DNA of 60,986 bases, from NCBI GenBank assembly GCA_021734805.1, contig JAIPIG010000008.1:1-60986 (forward strand), read 5' to 3'. The translations under genes were made by a program, and so were the position numbers. The notes below the pieces were generated by a model, which worked only from the letters and a program-made list of their open reading frames with translations, was not told the DNA's origin and searched no databases. Source of the DNA: Simkaniaceae bacterium. GTDB taxonomy: Bacteria; Chlamydiota; Chlamydiia; Chlamydiales; JACRBE01. Positions 43,223 through 52,125 of the stretch are shown here, piece by piece; position 1 is the stretch's first letter, and each line of letters starts with the position of its first letter.

Positions 43223-45007
43223 TTAATCCCCATGGCGACAGTAATCTTCTGTCAGCAGCCGGTGAATATCATGCGCTGTCTTCAAAGTCAGCGCTTTTTT
43301 TGATAGCTCCCGCGCTTCTTTCATATTGATTTTGCACACCGTATGTTTGATTAAGGGAACATAACGGGGTGAACAGGAGAGATGGTTGATCCCCATTCCA
43401 ATGAGCAGGGCCGTGAATAACGGATTTGAGGCCATTTCTCCACAAATACTCACGGGGATACGCTGCGCTTTAGCACTGCGGGCAATCATATCGAGCATAC
43501 GAATAATGCTGGGATGCGAGGGTTGATAGATTTCGGCAATCGATGAATTTACCCGATCAACGGCAAGCGTGTATTGAATGAGATCATTGGTCCCAATTGA
43601 AAAGAAATCCGAGTGTTCTGCAATCGCCTCGCTCATCATAACGGCTGCAGGAACTTCTATCATGGAACCAATTTTGAGATTTTTTTTAATGCGGTGCCCT
43701 GAAGCGATTAAATCTGTTGAAATCAGCTCAATAAAGCGCTTCACTTCCAGAAGCTCATCCACATCGGTGATGAGCGGCAACATCAAATGAACGTTATACC
43801 CACTTGCCGCTCGTAAAAATGCCCTAAGTTGCAACCGAAAAAAATCGCGGTGTCTTAACAAAAAGCGGATGGAGCGGCAACCGAGTGCCGGGTTGGCCTC
43901 ATCATACTCACTTTTAAAAAATTGCTTGTCTCCCCCAATATCAAAGACGCGGAAGTAAATCGGTTTTTGCCCGGATCTTTTGAAAAAGTTGCGGTAAATT
44001 TCAAACTGACTCTCTTCGGAAAAATCTTTGGTTTGATGCGTGAGAAAAATATATTCGGATCGAAATAGACCAATCCCATCGGCCTTAAATTGTTCAATTA
44101 AAGGGGCATCATTGATATTTTCGATATTTGCATAGACATGGATTTTTTCTCCGTCCTTTGTCTTAGCTTGATCAAGAAGGTGCTGTGAAAAAAACAGCAT
44201 CTTCTTGTGATGCTCTTCTTTAAGTTTTTCATATTTAGCAAGCGTTTTATCTGAGGGACGCAAAATGACAAGACCTGCCGTTCCATCAACAATCACCTTG
44301 CAATTTTTGTGATTGAAAAAAAGAGCCACATCGAGAGAAGAGATATAGGGGATCCCTTTAGCTCTGGCAATCAGTGCCGCATGCGACGTATTACTTCCGA
44401 CTTGAGATAAGAAGGCCTTTACTTTTTCTTTGGGGGCTTCTGCCGTATCAGAGAGTGCAAGCTCTCTGGCAACGAGAATGGAATCGGGGGGCAGGTGGGA
44501 AAATGCCCGCTTAGTTTGTGGGGAGAGATGTTTTAAAATCCGTGAAGATAAATCTTTTACATCGGTCAATCTCTGTCGAAAAAATGCATCTGCTATTTTC
44601 GAAAATTGCGCCTCATACTCCTGAATAGCCGTTTGAAAAACCGCTTCCGTATTGAATAACATCGTGTGAATGCGATTTTCCATCATCGTCGTCATAAAAG
44701 GGTCTTGCAACATTTGGATATGGCCATCGATAATCGTAATGGCTTCGACAGAGCCCTCTTTCGCAAGAGATTCTTGAACGCGAAACAGATCTTCGCGCGA
44801 TGAGCTGAGTGCTTTACGATAGCGCTGGATTTCATGGTTGACTTCGCGCTTTGTGATAGAAAAACGGGGCACCTCTCTAGGTTGAATCTCTTCAAGCAGA
44901 TGCAGTGTCCCTATTGCAATTCCTTCGCTAATTGAAATTCCCTGCAATTGAATTTCTATATCAAGAAGCGTTTCTTCACCTTGCAGTGTCATAATACTCT
45001 CTTGCAC
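43223..45007 (-). CDS. ptsI: PTS enzyme I (phosphoenolpyruvate-protein phosphotransferase)
   Basis: Enzyme I takes phosphate from PEP onto a histidine and passes it to HPr. The 594-residue protein has the N-terminal GISISEGIAIGTLHLLEE and the active-site His in SNTSHAALIARAKGIPY. The PEP-binding barrel shows GLFRSEYIFL, PALGCRSIRF, IGTNDLIQYTLAVDR and SICGEMASNP. It overlaps hprK by 32 bases; if the second ATG is used, by 17. No ptsH gene is beside it, although in C. trachomatis ptsI and ptsH are neighbours (CT336, CT337). Confidence 0.95.
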   Translation of the reverse strand: MQESIMTLQGEETLLDIEIQLQGISISEGIAIGTLHLLEEIQPREVPRFSITKREVNHEIQRYRKALSSSREDLFRVQESLAKEGSVEAITIIDGHIQMLQDPFMTTMMENRIHTMLFNTEAVFQTAIQEYEAQFSKIADAFFRQRLTDVKDLSSRILKHLSPQTKRAFSHLPPDSILVARELALSDTAEAPKEKVKAFLSQVGSNTSHAALIARAKGIPYISSLDVALFFNHKNCKVIVDGTAGLVILRPSDKTLAKYEKLKEEHHKKMLFFSQHLLDQAKTKDGEKIHVYANIENINDAPLIEQFKADGIGLFRSEYIFLTHQTKDFSEESQFEIYRNFFKRSGQKPIYFRVFDIGGDKQFFKSEYDEANPALGCRSIRFLLRHRDFFRLQLRAFLRAASGYNVHLMLPLITDVDELLEVKRFIELISTDLIASGHRIKKNLKIGSMIEVPAAVMMSEAIAEHSDFFSIGTNDLIQYTLAVDRVNSSIAEIYQPSHPSIIRMLDMIARSAKAQRIPVSICGEMASNPLFTALLIGMGINHLSCSPRYVPLIKHTVCKINMKEARELSKKALTLKTAHDIHRLLTEDYCRHGD

Positions 45008-45962
45008 CCTTACCGTATTTTCTTTTTGCCATCATTTGCCGCTTTGAAATCGTTTCAAGCAATTTAACATTAAACTCTTTTGCCGAATTATATCCCATTC
45101 CTTTCAAACGGTGATTGAGAACAATTGTTTCAAGAAGCAAAACGACATCGCGTCCCGGTTTGACCGGCATGACATAAAACGGAACCTTAATGCCCAGAAG
45201 ATCACAATGTTTTTCTTCAAGGCCAATGCGATCATAAAAATGCTGATCATCCCACTCTTCGAGTTTGACAATTAAATTGACAACCATTGATTCACTGACG
45301 CAAACGGCCCCATACAAATGGGCCACATTGATAATCCCAATCCCACGAATTTCCAGCAAATGGCGTGTCAGTTCCGGTCCCGTTCCCTCTAAATAGCGCC
45401 CCTCTCTTTTTTTAATCATGACCACATCATCTGAAATGAGTCGATGCCCCCTTTCAATCATTCCCAACGCCGTTTCACTTTTCCCCACGGAAGAATCCCC
45501 TTGAATCAGGACTCCAAGACCAAATGCTTCAACCAGTGTCCCATGACATGATAGTGTAGGCGAAAATTCTTCAGATAAAATGACGGTGAGTTTGTTCAGT
45601 AAATTCATGGTCACAAGCGTCGACCTAAATAGAGGAATACTTTCGCGGTGACACAACTCAACGAGTTCTTTAGGAGGGCGAAAACGGCGTGCCACAATAA
45701 CGGCCGGAACTTTTTTAGATAAAATACCCACAAGACGCTCATAACGCACTGCACTTGGAATATGCCTTAAATAATCGATCTCAACGCGACCGAAAACGAG
45801 AAGTCGCCGCTCGGCATAACCTTTAAGATATCCGGCTAAACTCAATCCGGGACGTTCCGTTTCCGGGATTTTAATTTTGCGGGATAATCCTTTTTCACCC
45901 GAGAGCAACTCTAAGTTGAGTTGTTTAGAATACTTTTCATATAAATCACGCACGCTTAGCAT
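44976..45962 (-). CDS. hprK: HPr kinase/phosphorylase
   Basis: HprK phosphorylates and dephosphorylates a serine on HPr in response to metabolites. The 328-residue protein has the P-loop GDSSVGKSE at residues 155-163, preceded by HGTLVEAFGLGVLIQ. The family signature LEIRGIGIINVAHLYGAVCV comes later, then PVKPGRDVVLLLETIVLN. AGGTGG lies before its ATG. The tight overlap with ptsI shows a common transcript. With no sugar permease here, the pair probably acts as a regulatory phosphorelay. Confidence 0.95.
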   Translation of the reverse strand: MLSVRDLYEKYSKQLNLELLSGEKGLSRKIKIPETERPGLSLAGYLKGYAERRLLVFGRVEIDYLRHIPSAVRYERLVGILSKKVPAVIVARRFRPPKELVELCHRESIPLFRSTLVTMNLLNKLTVILSEEFSPTLSCHGTLVEAFGLGVLIQGDSSVGKSETALGMIERGHRLISDDVVMIKKREGRYLEGTGPELTRHLLEIRGIGIINVAHLYGAVCVSESMVVNLIVKLEEWDDQHFYDRIGLEEKHCDLLGIKVPFYVMPVKPGRDVVLLLETIVLNHRLKGMGYNSAKEFNVKLLETISKRQMMAKRKYGKGAREYYDTAR

Positions 45963-46021
45963 GCACCACCTATTTGTGAGGGCCCTGCTCGAAAGTCGAG
46001 GTTAATCGTTATACATAATCG

Positions 46022-46136
46022 TGTATATACAAAACAAATTAAAAAACTCCCTCCATGAACGGAAGCCAAGCGGAGAAACTACGGTTTGGCCTCCATTCAA
46101 AAGTCGAGACATAAATGAATTCATTTGTGTATATAT
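46022..46136. repeat. Putative element G with imperfect inverted ends
   Basis: GTATATACAAAACAAATT at the left and GAATTCATTTGTGTATATA at the right are imperfect inverted repeats. The interior is a family B-like CCTCCATGAACGGAAGCC...GGCCTCCATTC palindrome. The motif TATATACAAATGAATT also flanks copy A5 at 49662-49677. Confidence 0.45.
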
Positions 46137-46145
46137 TGGCATTAG

Positions 46146-46312
46146 CTCGACTTTGCAACTTTTTGGACCCGAAGGCCTCGAGATATTTGTTTTCGGGGGA
46201 GTTATTAAAACCGGGAAGGGGTTTTTTACCCCTTCCCAGTTTTAATAATCTCCTAGCTCGACCTACAGTCGAGCGTCCGAGAGCAAATAGACGAGGCAGG
46301 CGGGCCCAAACA
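46146..46312. repeat. MITE-like element, family D, copy D2
   Basis: Inverted relative to D1. It starts CTCGACTTTGCAACTTTTTG and contains the same central stem AAAACCGGGAAGGGG. The right terminal repeat is truncated after GCGGGCCCAAA. It occupies most of the gap before the NADH dehydrogenase gene. Confidence 0.8.
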
Positions 46313-46372
46313 TTATCAAACTGGCGATTAGGGCTCGTAAACTTAGATACCGAAATGACCTGAAGGATTTCA

Positions 46373-47671
46373 ATGCATTATGATGTAGTGATTGTCGGTG
46401 GTGGATTTGGCGGCCTCACGCTTGTGAGATCGCTTGTTCATTCGCGACTAAAAGTGTGCTTAATCGACAAAAAAAATCACCATTTATTTCAACCGCTCCT
46501 CTATCAGGTAGCGGCTGCAGCTCTATCTCCCGCCGATATTGCCATTCCTTTGAGAGAAATTTTGAGCCCTTATCGAAATGTGACCGTCATTATGGGTGAG
46601 ATCATTGATGTTGATAAAGTGGAAAAAGAGGTGATATTAGGTAATGGCGATCGCATTCATTTTGAAACGCTGGTTCTTGCACCGGGTGCATGCCACTCTT
46701 ATTTCGGACATAATGAATGGGAGGTCTTTGCTCCGGGTCTTAAAACCATTACGGATGCCATTAAAATCCGTGAAAACATTTTAGTCTCTTTTGAAAAAGC
46801 GGAACGACTCGAATGTCAAAAAGAAGCAGAGAAATATCTCAATTTTGTCATTATTGGTGGAGGGCCAACCGGTGTTGAAATGGCCGGAGCCATTGCCGAA
46901 ATCGCTTATAAAACGATGTTTCAAAATTTTAGACAAATCAATCCGGAAAAAGCAAATATTTATCTCGTTGAGGGGATGAATCGCCTTCTCCCCCCCTACC
47001 CGGAATCGCTCTCTGCTCGAGCAAAACGCGATCTAGAAAAAATGAATGTTAAAGTGATGACCAATCAAATGGTCACCAATGTGACAAGTGAAGGGGTTGA
47101 AATCGGTGACGAGTTTATCCCCTGTAAAAATGTGATCTGGGCAGCGGGAAACCAAGCATCCCCTCTTCTTAAAAAACTCGATGTGGAACTCACCCGTGCA
47201 GGGACAGTGATCGTCAATTCCGATCTCTCGATTCCCAACTGTCCTAATATTTTTGTCATTGGTGATGCCGCCTGCTTTAAAACCCCCGGGGGACACATTC
47301 TTCCCGGAATCGCTCCCGTTGCTATTCAGCAGGGAAAATACCTCTCTAAAATAATAAAAAAGAAACTCCCTCAAACCAAGAGAAAACCATTTACTTATTT
47401 TGATAAGGGATCAATGGCAACCATTGGAAAAGCAAAAGCGGTGGGCTTTATCGGTAAAATCAAACTTACGGGATTCATTGCCTGGCTTGGCTGGCTCGCC
47501 CTTCATGTTCTTTATCTTGCGGGATTTCGCAATCGCCTCAGCGTAGCACTTCAATGGTTTTTTCACTATGTGGGTGGAATGCGGGGCGCTCGGATTATTT
47601 ATCGAACGATTGATGAGGAACTCCCCCAATCAAACAAGGTTAGAAAAGGATGGGCGAACGACGGGACTTGA
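46373..47671 (+). CDS. ndh: Type II NADH dehydrogenase (NDH-2)
   Basis: NDH-2 is a single-subunit flavoprotein that passes electrons from NADH to quinone without pumping ions. The 432-residue protein has the FAD-binding start VVIVGGGFGGLTLVRSL at residues 5-21 and the NAD-binding VIIGGGPTGVEMAGAIAE near 162-179. IWAAGNQASP and IFVIGDAACFKTPGG come next, then a C-terminal membrane-binding helix near 360-385. A Na+-translocating Nqr complex is the usual chlamydial entry point, so NDH-2 would be an additional one. Its last codons overlap the 3' end of tRNA-His on the other strand by 19 bases. Confidence 0.93.
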   Translation: MHYDVVIVGGGFGGLTLVRSLVHSRLKVCLIDKKNHHLFQPLLYQVAAAALSPADIAIPLREILSPYRNVTVIMGEIIDVDKVEKEVILGNGDRIHFETLVLAPGACHSYFGHNEWEVFAPGLKTITDAIKIRENILVSFEKAERLECQKEAEKYLNFVIIGGGPTGVEMAGAIAEIAYKTMFQNFRQINPEKANIYLVEGMNRLLPPYPESLSARAKRDLEKMNVKVMTNQMVTNVTSEGVEIGDEFIPCKNVIWAAGNQASPLLKKLDVELTRAGTVIVNSDLSIPNCPNIFVIGDAACFKTPGGHILPGIAPVAIQQGKYLSKIIKKKLPQTKRKPFTYFDKGSMATIGKAKAVGFIGKIKLTGFIAWLGWLALHVLYLAGFRNRLSVALQWFFHYVGGMRGARIIYRTIDEELPQSNKVRKGWANDGT

Positions 47672-47726
47672 ACCCGCGACAACCGGAACCACAATCCGGT
47701 GCTCTACCAACTGAGCTACGATCGCC
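47653..47726 (-). tRNA. tRNA-His (GTG)
   Basis: A cloverleaf on the minus strand with acceptor GGCGATCG/CGTTCGCC including G-1 and C73. The D arm is GCTC...GAGC, the anticodon arm CCGGA-TTGTGGT-TCCGG has anticodon GTG, and the T arm is GCGGG-TTCAAGT-CCCGT. CCA is not encoded. Confidence 0.94.
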
Positions 47727-47738
47727 ATCTGGGGCATC

Positions 47739-47768
47739 ATTTTGCCAAATCAACCTGTTTTATATCAA
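47739..47768 (-). promoter_or_regulatory. Promoter of tRNA-His
   Basis: TTGATA and CAAAAT are 18 bases apart on the minus strand, 12 bases before the tRNA. The layout is identical to the tRNA-Cys promoter. Confidence 0.55.
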
Positions 47769-47774
47769 GATGAA

Positions 47775-49232
47775 TTACAAATAGAGGAACCGGCGCTCTT
47801 CTTCTTTCCTCCCCTTATACCATATCCCAAACCCTGTGGGTATCACCAATAACAGCACCAAAACCCCGGGATGCATTGCATCGAGCGCAATGCGATAATC
47901 AAGAGACACGGGAAAATGCTCCAATCCCTCTAAAACGAGATACGTTACCGTATCAAGGACCTTGAATAGATAGGGAATCGCTAAAGAAAAAAGGAGCAAA
48001 ACAAAAATCAAAGCGATCAGTGCCGGCATAAATAAGTTATAATACAAGCTCAGTAAAGGAAATTTTTGAAATAAGAAAAGAACACCCGGAAGCATCAATA
48101 CGAGAACAGATGCATTCACGACCAAGACTTTTCTCAATAGGGAATTTAAAATATAAGCGATGAGGGAAATGGGATTCAATGATTTGACTTCTTCAGACGT
48201 CCTTTTAATCAAAAGTTTGGAAAAAATAATCTCCATCGGCGCATAAAAAAGAAGCAATGAAAAACAGGCCAAAAAGCTGAGCTGAAATCCCAATTGAAGC
48301 GCTAAAAAGGGGTCATAAATAAGTAAGATCGCAGCACAGGCACCCAAGGTGTTCAAGGCATTGCTCCTTAAACTAAAGAGATCGGCAATCAGTAAAACAA
48401 GCGCCATGATATAAGCTCTTTTAACTGAAGCAAATTGCCCCGTAAAGCCAAAATAGAGCGTTGCGAAAATCATGAGCAAGATCAGATGGGTGCGTTTGTC
48501 CATTTTTTTTAAAAGCAAAGATAATAACCCGATGAGCACAGAAAAATGAAATCCCGATATAGCGAGTAAATGCCCCAATCCCAACCGATTAAAGAGCATT
48601 CGAATGCTTAAATTAATATGGTCTCCCGTCAATAATATATAGTTAAAATCGGCTGCTTTTGCATGTTTCATATGGCGATGCATCCATCGTTTAATCAATT
48701 GTTTCATCGCAAATTGCTTTTTAAAAAAATGAGCTCCTCCTTTATCTTGATGCCACTTTATTTGAAAGAGATAGCGATGCGGTTGATATTGAATCAATGT
48801 TCCCAAAGCGAGGAGGTCTTGTCCCCGTATTTTCTCAAGCTGCTTCCCATAAATAATGACGGGCTGCTGATTTAATTCAATCCGCTCATCTCCCTGTGAT
48901 TGAAAGTGCAAGAGCTCACCTTTCATTCGGTAACGCGATCCATAATGGGTTGGAATAAGCTCAAGCTCTTGAATATGCAAATGAGCGTATCCGTTAACGG
49001 ATTCAAAGGAGTAATGGGGATAGAGAAAGTGGGTATAACAATAGCTCATGCCCGTTAACACAATCACAATAGCCATTTTGTGATAAGCCATCGCAGCAAA
49101 ACAAAGAAATGAAATGATCAGCCAGGGATTGAAGTAAAAAGCGAAGTAACACCCAAAAACAATCGCTAAACCCATGAATAGAGCCGGTCTTTTTTCCCAG
49201 AAACAAGCACAAGTTGTTAAGAATTGGGGCAC
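47775..49232 (-). CDS. comEC: ComEC/Rec2-family DNA uptake channel protein
   Basis: ComEC forms the inner-membrane channel that imports single-stranded DNA in natural competence. The 485-residue protein has an N-terminal beta-rich domain and the hallmark LGLGHLLAISGFHFSVLIGL near residues 215-235, followed by many membrane helices. The C-terminal metallo-beta-lactamase domain found in longer homologues is absent. Chlamydiae generally have this shorter form (CT339). It lies on the same strand as tRNA-His and just upstream of it. Confidence 0.9.
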   Translation of the reverse strand: MPQFLTTCACFWEKRPALFMGLAIVFGCYFAFYFNPWLIISFLCFAAMAYHKMAIVIVLTGMSYCYTHFLYPHYSFESVNGYAHLHIQELELIPTHYGSRYRMKGELLHFQSQGDERIELNQQPVIIYGKQLEKIRGQDLLALGTLIQYQPHRYLFQIKWHQDKGGAHFFKKQFAMKQLIKRWMHRHMKHAKAADFNYILLTGDHINLSIRMLFNRLGLGHLLAISGFHFSVLIGLLSLLLKKMDKRTHLILLMIFATLYFGFTGQFASVKRAYIMALVLLIADLFSLRSNALNTLGACAAILLIYDPFLALQLGFQLSFLACFSLLLFYAPMEIIFSKLLIKRTSEEVKSLNPISLIAYILNSLLRKVLVVNASVLVLMLPGVLFLFQKFPLLSLYYNLFMPALIALIFVLLLFSLAIPYLFKVLDTVTYLVLEGLEHFPVSLDYRIALDAMHPGVLVLLLVIPTGFGIWYKGRKEEERRFLYL

Positions 49233-49278
49233 AAACGAAATGAGTCCTCACCTCCACTTGAAAATCAAAGAATCGGTA

Positions 49279-49453
49279 TATACCAAAATGAATTGAAGAA
49301 TTGGGTTTTATCTTCGCCGGCATCTTCGACTTTTCACCCTTAATTTTTTGACCTATCTTCAATAGGATCAAAAAATTAAGCCGGTTAAAGCCTGATAAAA
49401 ATTCGAAGCGCCATCTTTGCTAAAATCCCAACTCTTCAATTCATTTCGGTATA
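49279..49453. repeat. MITE-like element, family C, copy C3
   Basis: A 175 bp element, inverted relative to C2, from TATACCAAAATGAATTGAAG to CAATTCATTTCGGTATA. The two full copies differ by only scattered changes, implying recent spread. Confidence 0.85.
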
Positions 49454-49486
49454 GATTAAATCATTTAAATTCTGTTATAAACATGT

Positions 49487-49665
49487 TATACTGCTCGTGA
49501 TTCAAGATTTGGAATTTTTAGAAGCCGGCGCGCCGATGGTCGATCAGGCCAAAGGCCTTTTGACCTGAGCCGCTGCGCTATTGACAATAGGCAAAGGCGA
49601 GGTCAAATCGACCAAGCGGGGATGCCGGCGACAAAAAAAACGACTCTTGAATCACGAGCAGTATA
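49487..49665. repeat. MITE-like element, family A, copy A5
   Basis: A 179 bp element from TATACTGCTCGTGATTCAAG to the complementary CTTGAATCACGAGCAGTATA. It lies 33 bases before the ftsK start, so the ftsK promoter is in it, in the short gap, or absent. Confidence 0.85.
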
Positions 49666-49697
49666 TATACAAATGAATTTAAAAGTTAGGCTAATGA

Positions 49698-52061
49698 GTG
49701 GCTAAAGTAAAAGTCATCCATCCTGAAGCAAAAGGATTGTTTTCACTCTCTTTTTTTGCACTCCTCTTTATTTGTCTGATCACTTTTAGTGATGGGATTC
49801 CGGAAGCAAACTGGCTTGGTCTCACCGGCCACTATATTGCTCTTGGTTTAAATACGCTTTTTGGTCTCGGTAGCTTTTTAATCATTTTTTATGGCTTTTG
49901 GTATGGGGCAAAACTTCTTTATCTCAAATCTCTCGAGCCACTTAAACTAAAAAGCGTCTATTTTTCGCTTTTTCTCTTTTCTTTTTGCCTTTTTCTGAAT
50001 GCCCTTTCCGAAATGCACATTCTAGATCTCACATGGATCCAAACCCACTCTTTATCGGAAACTTTTGTCATCGATGCGGGATTTCAACATCGGAGCCTCC
50101 GTTATAATTTAGGAGGCGTGCCTCTTTATTATCTATACCGCGATCTTCCCCTCCTCAATTTACAAAATCTATTATCCGATGTTGGTGTGCTTTTTACATT
50201 TGGTATCTGCATGCTCGTATCGGGCATTTTATTTTTGGAAATCAGCGTCATTAAAGTGCTCAAATCTCTCAAAACCGCTTTTATCTCTCTTTTGAAATAT
50301 CTCAGATTCGGTTTTCAAAAACTCAAAAAGATCGAACTCAAAGACGTCTTATTTGAAACGGCCGCTGAAAAGGCTTTGGTTCCCGTCACAACCGTTAAAC
50401 CGATGAGAAAAAAAGCTGTTGAACCGGAAATTAAGGTCAAAGCAAACGAAACACAGATTCCGACTAAAATTGATCGTGCACAAATCATCGATGTCGAAAA
50501 TGTCAAAATTTATAGTGAGCTCAAACCCGATCCCTACCTTGAAGAGAACTTTAAGCAAAAAAAACGCCCCTCAAAAAAACCGGAGCGCGCTTATAATCTC
50601 CCCCCTTTATCCCTCCTCACAAATGCTAAAAAAATTGATCATCCCTCTTTAGAAAAAGAACTCAAAGCTCAGGCTTCCGTTTTAGAGGAAACCCTTCTTT
50701 CATTTAGTATTGAAGCAAAGGTTGGTGAAATCAATTGCGGCCCTACAATCACCTCTTTTGAGGTCCATCCCGCAATCGGCGTTAAAGTCCAGAAAATCAA
50801 AGCTGTCGAAAACGATATCGCCCTTAATATGGAAGCAAAATCGATCCGCATTATTGCCCCTATCCCGGGTAAAGCGGTTGTCGGAGTCGAAGTCCCCTCT
50901 CTCTATCCCCAAGAAGTGGGCTTTAAAGAGATGCTCTATCACTATCAAACGACTGAAAAAAAACATAATATCCCCATGATTCTCGGCAAAACGGTCAGCG
51001 GTGAAGATGTCACATGTGATGTGACCAAAATGCCCCATTGCATCATTGCCGGAGCCACCGGATCCGGAAAATCCGTCTGCGTCAATACCATTATCATGTC
51101 GATATTGATGACGATGACGCCTGATGAGGTAAAGCTTATTCTCATCGACCCAAAAAAAGTCGAGCTCACCCCTTTTACCGATCTTCCTCACTTGATTGCC
51201 CCTGTCATCACTGAGCCGCAAGGAGCCTATGCTGCCCTTAAATGGGTCGTCAATGAAATGGAGCTGCGCTATGAGATCTTAAAGCGCCTATCCTTAAGAA
51301 ATATCACAGCCTTTAACAAGCGAAGCATCGATGAAAAATTAGAGAGCGAATGCGATATTGACATCCCTGAAAAAATGTATTGGATCGTCATGATTATCGA
51401 TGAATTTGCCGATTTAATGATGACATCGCGCGATGATCTTGAAACGCCCATTGCGCGGATTGCTCAGATGGCACGCGCCGTCGGTATTCATTTAATTTTA
51501 GCAACGCAGCGCCCTTCAAGAGAGGTGATTACCGGTCTCATCAAAGCTAATTTTCCTTCACGTATTTCATTTAAAGTAGCAAGCCGCATCAATTCGCAAA
51601 TTATCATCGATGAGAGTGGGGCTGAAATGCTTCTTGGCAATGGCGATATGCTCTTTCTCCCCCCGACCTCCTCACAACCCATTCGGGCGCAAGGAGCCTT
51701 CATCCGCGATGAGGATATCAATCGCATTATTCGATTCATTAAAGATCAACGCCCTACCGAATATCTCGTTGCATCTTTCGATGCCTTTAAGGGAAGTCAT
51801 TTAATGGATTCCGATGAGGACTTTAAAGACTCCCTCTTCCCCAAAGCGATGGGAATTGTCGTTGAGGCGCAAAATGCTTCTACGACTTTTCTGCAACGCA
51901 AGCTCAAGGTGGGTTATGCACGAGCAGCCTCCCTGATCGATGAGCTCGAAGATCGGGGCATCATTGGCCCACAAGAAGGGGGAAAACCCCGCAAAATTTT
52001 AGTCCATTCGGAGGAATTCTCTTCTTCGATGGTAGAAGATGATCTAGAAGATTCTTTCTGA
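49698..52061 (+). CDS. ftsK: DNA translocase FtsK/SpoIIIE
   Basis: FtsK anchors at the division site and pumps DNA toward the dif region to resolve chromosome dimers. The 787-residue protein has four N-terminal membrane helices (about 15-185) and a linker to about 300. The motor has Walker A IIAGATGSGKSVCVNTIIMS near 450-470, VKLILIDPKKVELTPF, MIIDEFADLMM and LATQRPSREVITGLIKANFP. A C-terminal winged-helix gamma domain follows (FLQRKLKVGYARAASLIDEL). The start is GTG 49698. In C. trachomatis ftsK is CT739. Confidence 0.95.
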   Translation: MAKVKVIHPEAKGLFSLSFFALLFICLITFSDGIPEANWLGLTGHYIALGLNTLFGLGSFLIIFYGFWYGAKLLYLKSLEPLKLKSVYFSLFLFSFCLFLNALSEMHILDLTWIQTHSLSETFVIDAGFQHRSLRYNLGGVPLYYLYRDLPLLNLQNLLSDVGVLFTFGICMLVSGILFLEISVIKVLKSLKTAFISLLKYLRFGFQKLKKIELKDVLFETAAEKALVPVTTVKPMRKKAVEPEIKVKANETQIPTKIDRAQIIDVENVKIYSELKPDPYLEENFKQKKRPSKKPERAYNLPPLSLLTNAKKIDHPSLEKELKAQASVLEETLLSFSIEAKVGEINCGPTITSFEVHPAIGVKVQKIKAVENDIALNMEAKSIRIIAPIPGKAVVGVEVPSLYPQEVGFKEMLYHYQTTEKKHNIPMILGKTVSGEDVTCDVTKMPHCIIAGATGSGKSVCVNTIIMSILMTMTPDEVKLILIDPKKVELTPFTDLPHLIAPVITEPQGAYAALKWVVNEMELRYEILKRLSLRNITAFNKRSIDEKLESECDIDIPEKMYWIVMIIDEFADLMMTSRDDLETPIARIAQMARAVGIHLILATQRPSREVITGLIKANFPSRISFKVASRINSQIIIDESGAEMLLGNGDMLFLPPTSSQPIRAQGAFIRDEDINRIIRFIKDQRPTEYLVASFDAFKGSHLMDSDEDFKDSLFPKAMGIVVEAQNASTTFLQRKLKVGYARAASLIDELEDRGIIGPQEGGKPRKILVHSEEFSSSMVEDDLEDSF

Positions 52062-52125
52062 TGTTTGTCTATTAATCCCATATTGTTTAAAGAACAAATA
52101 ATGTCTGATTTTGTGTGGTTGATCG

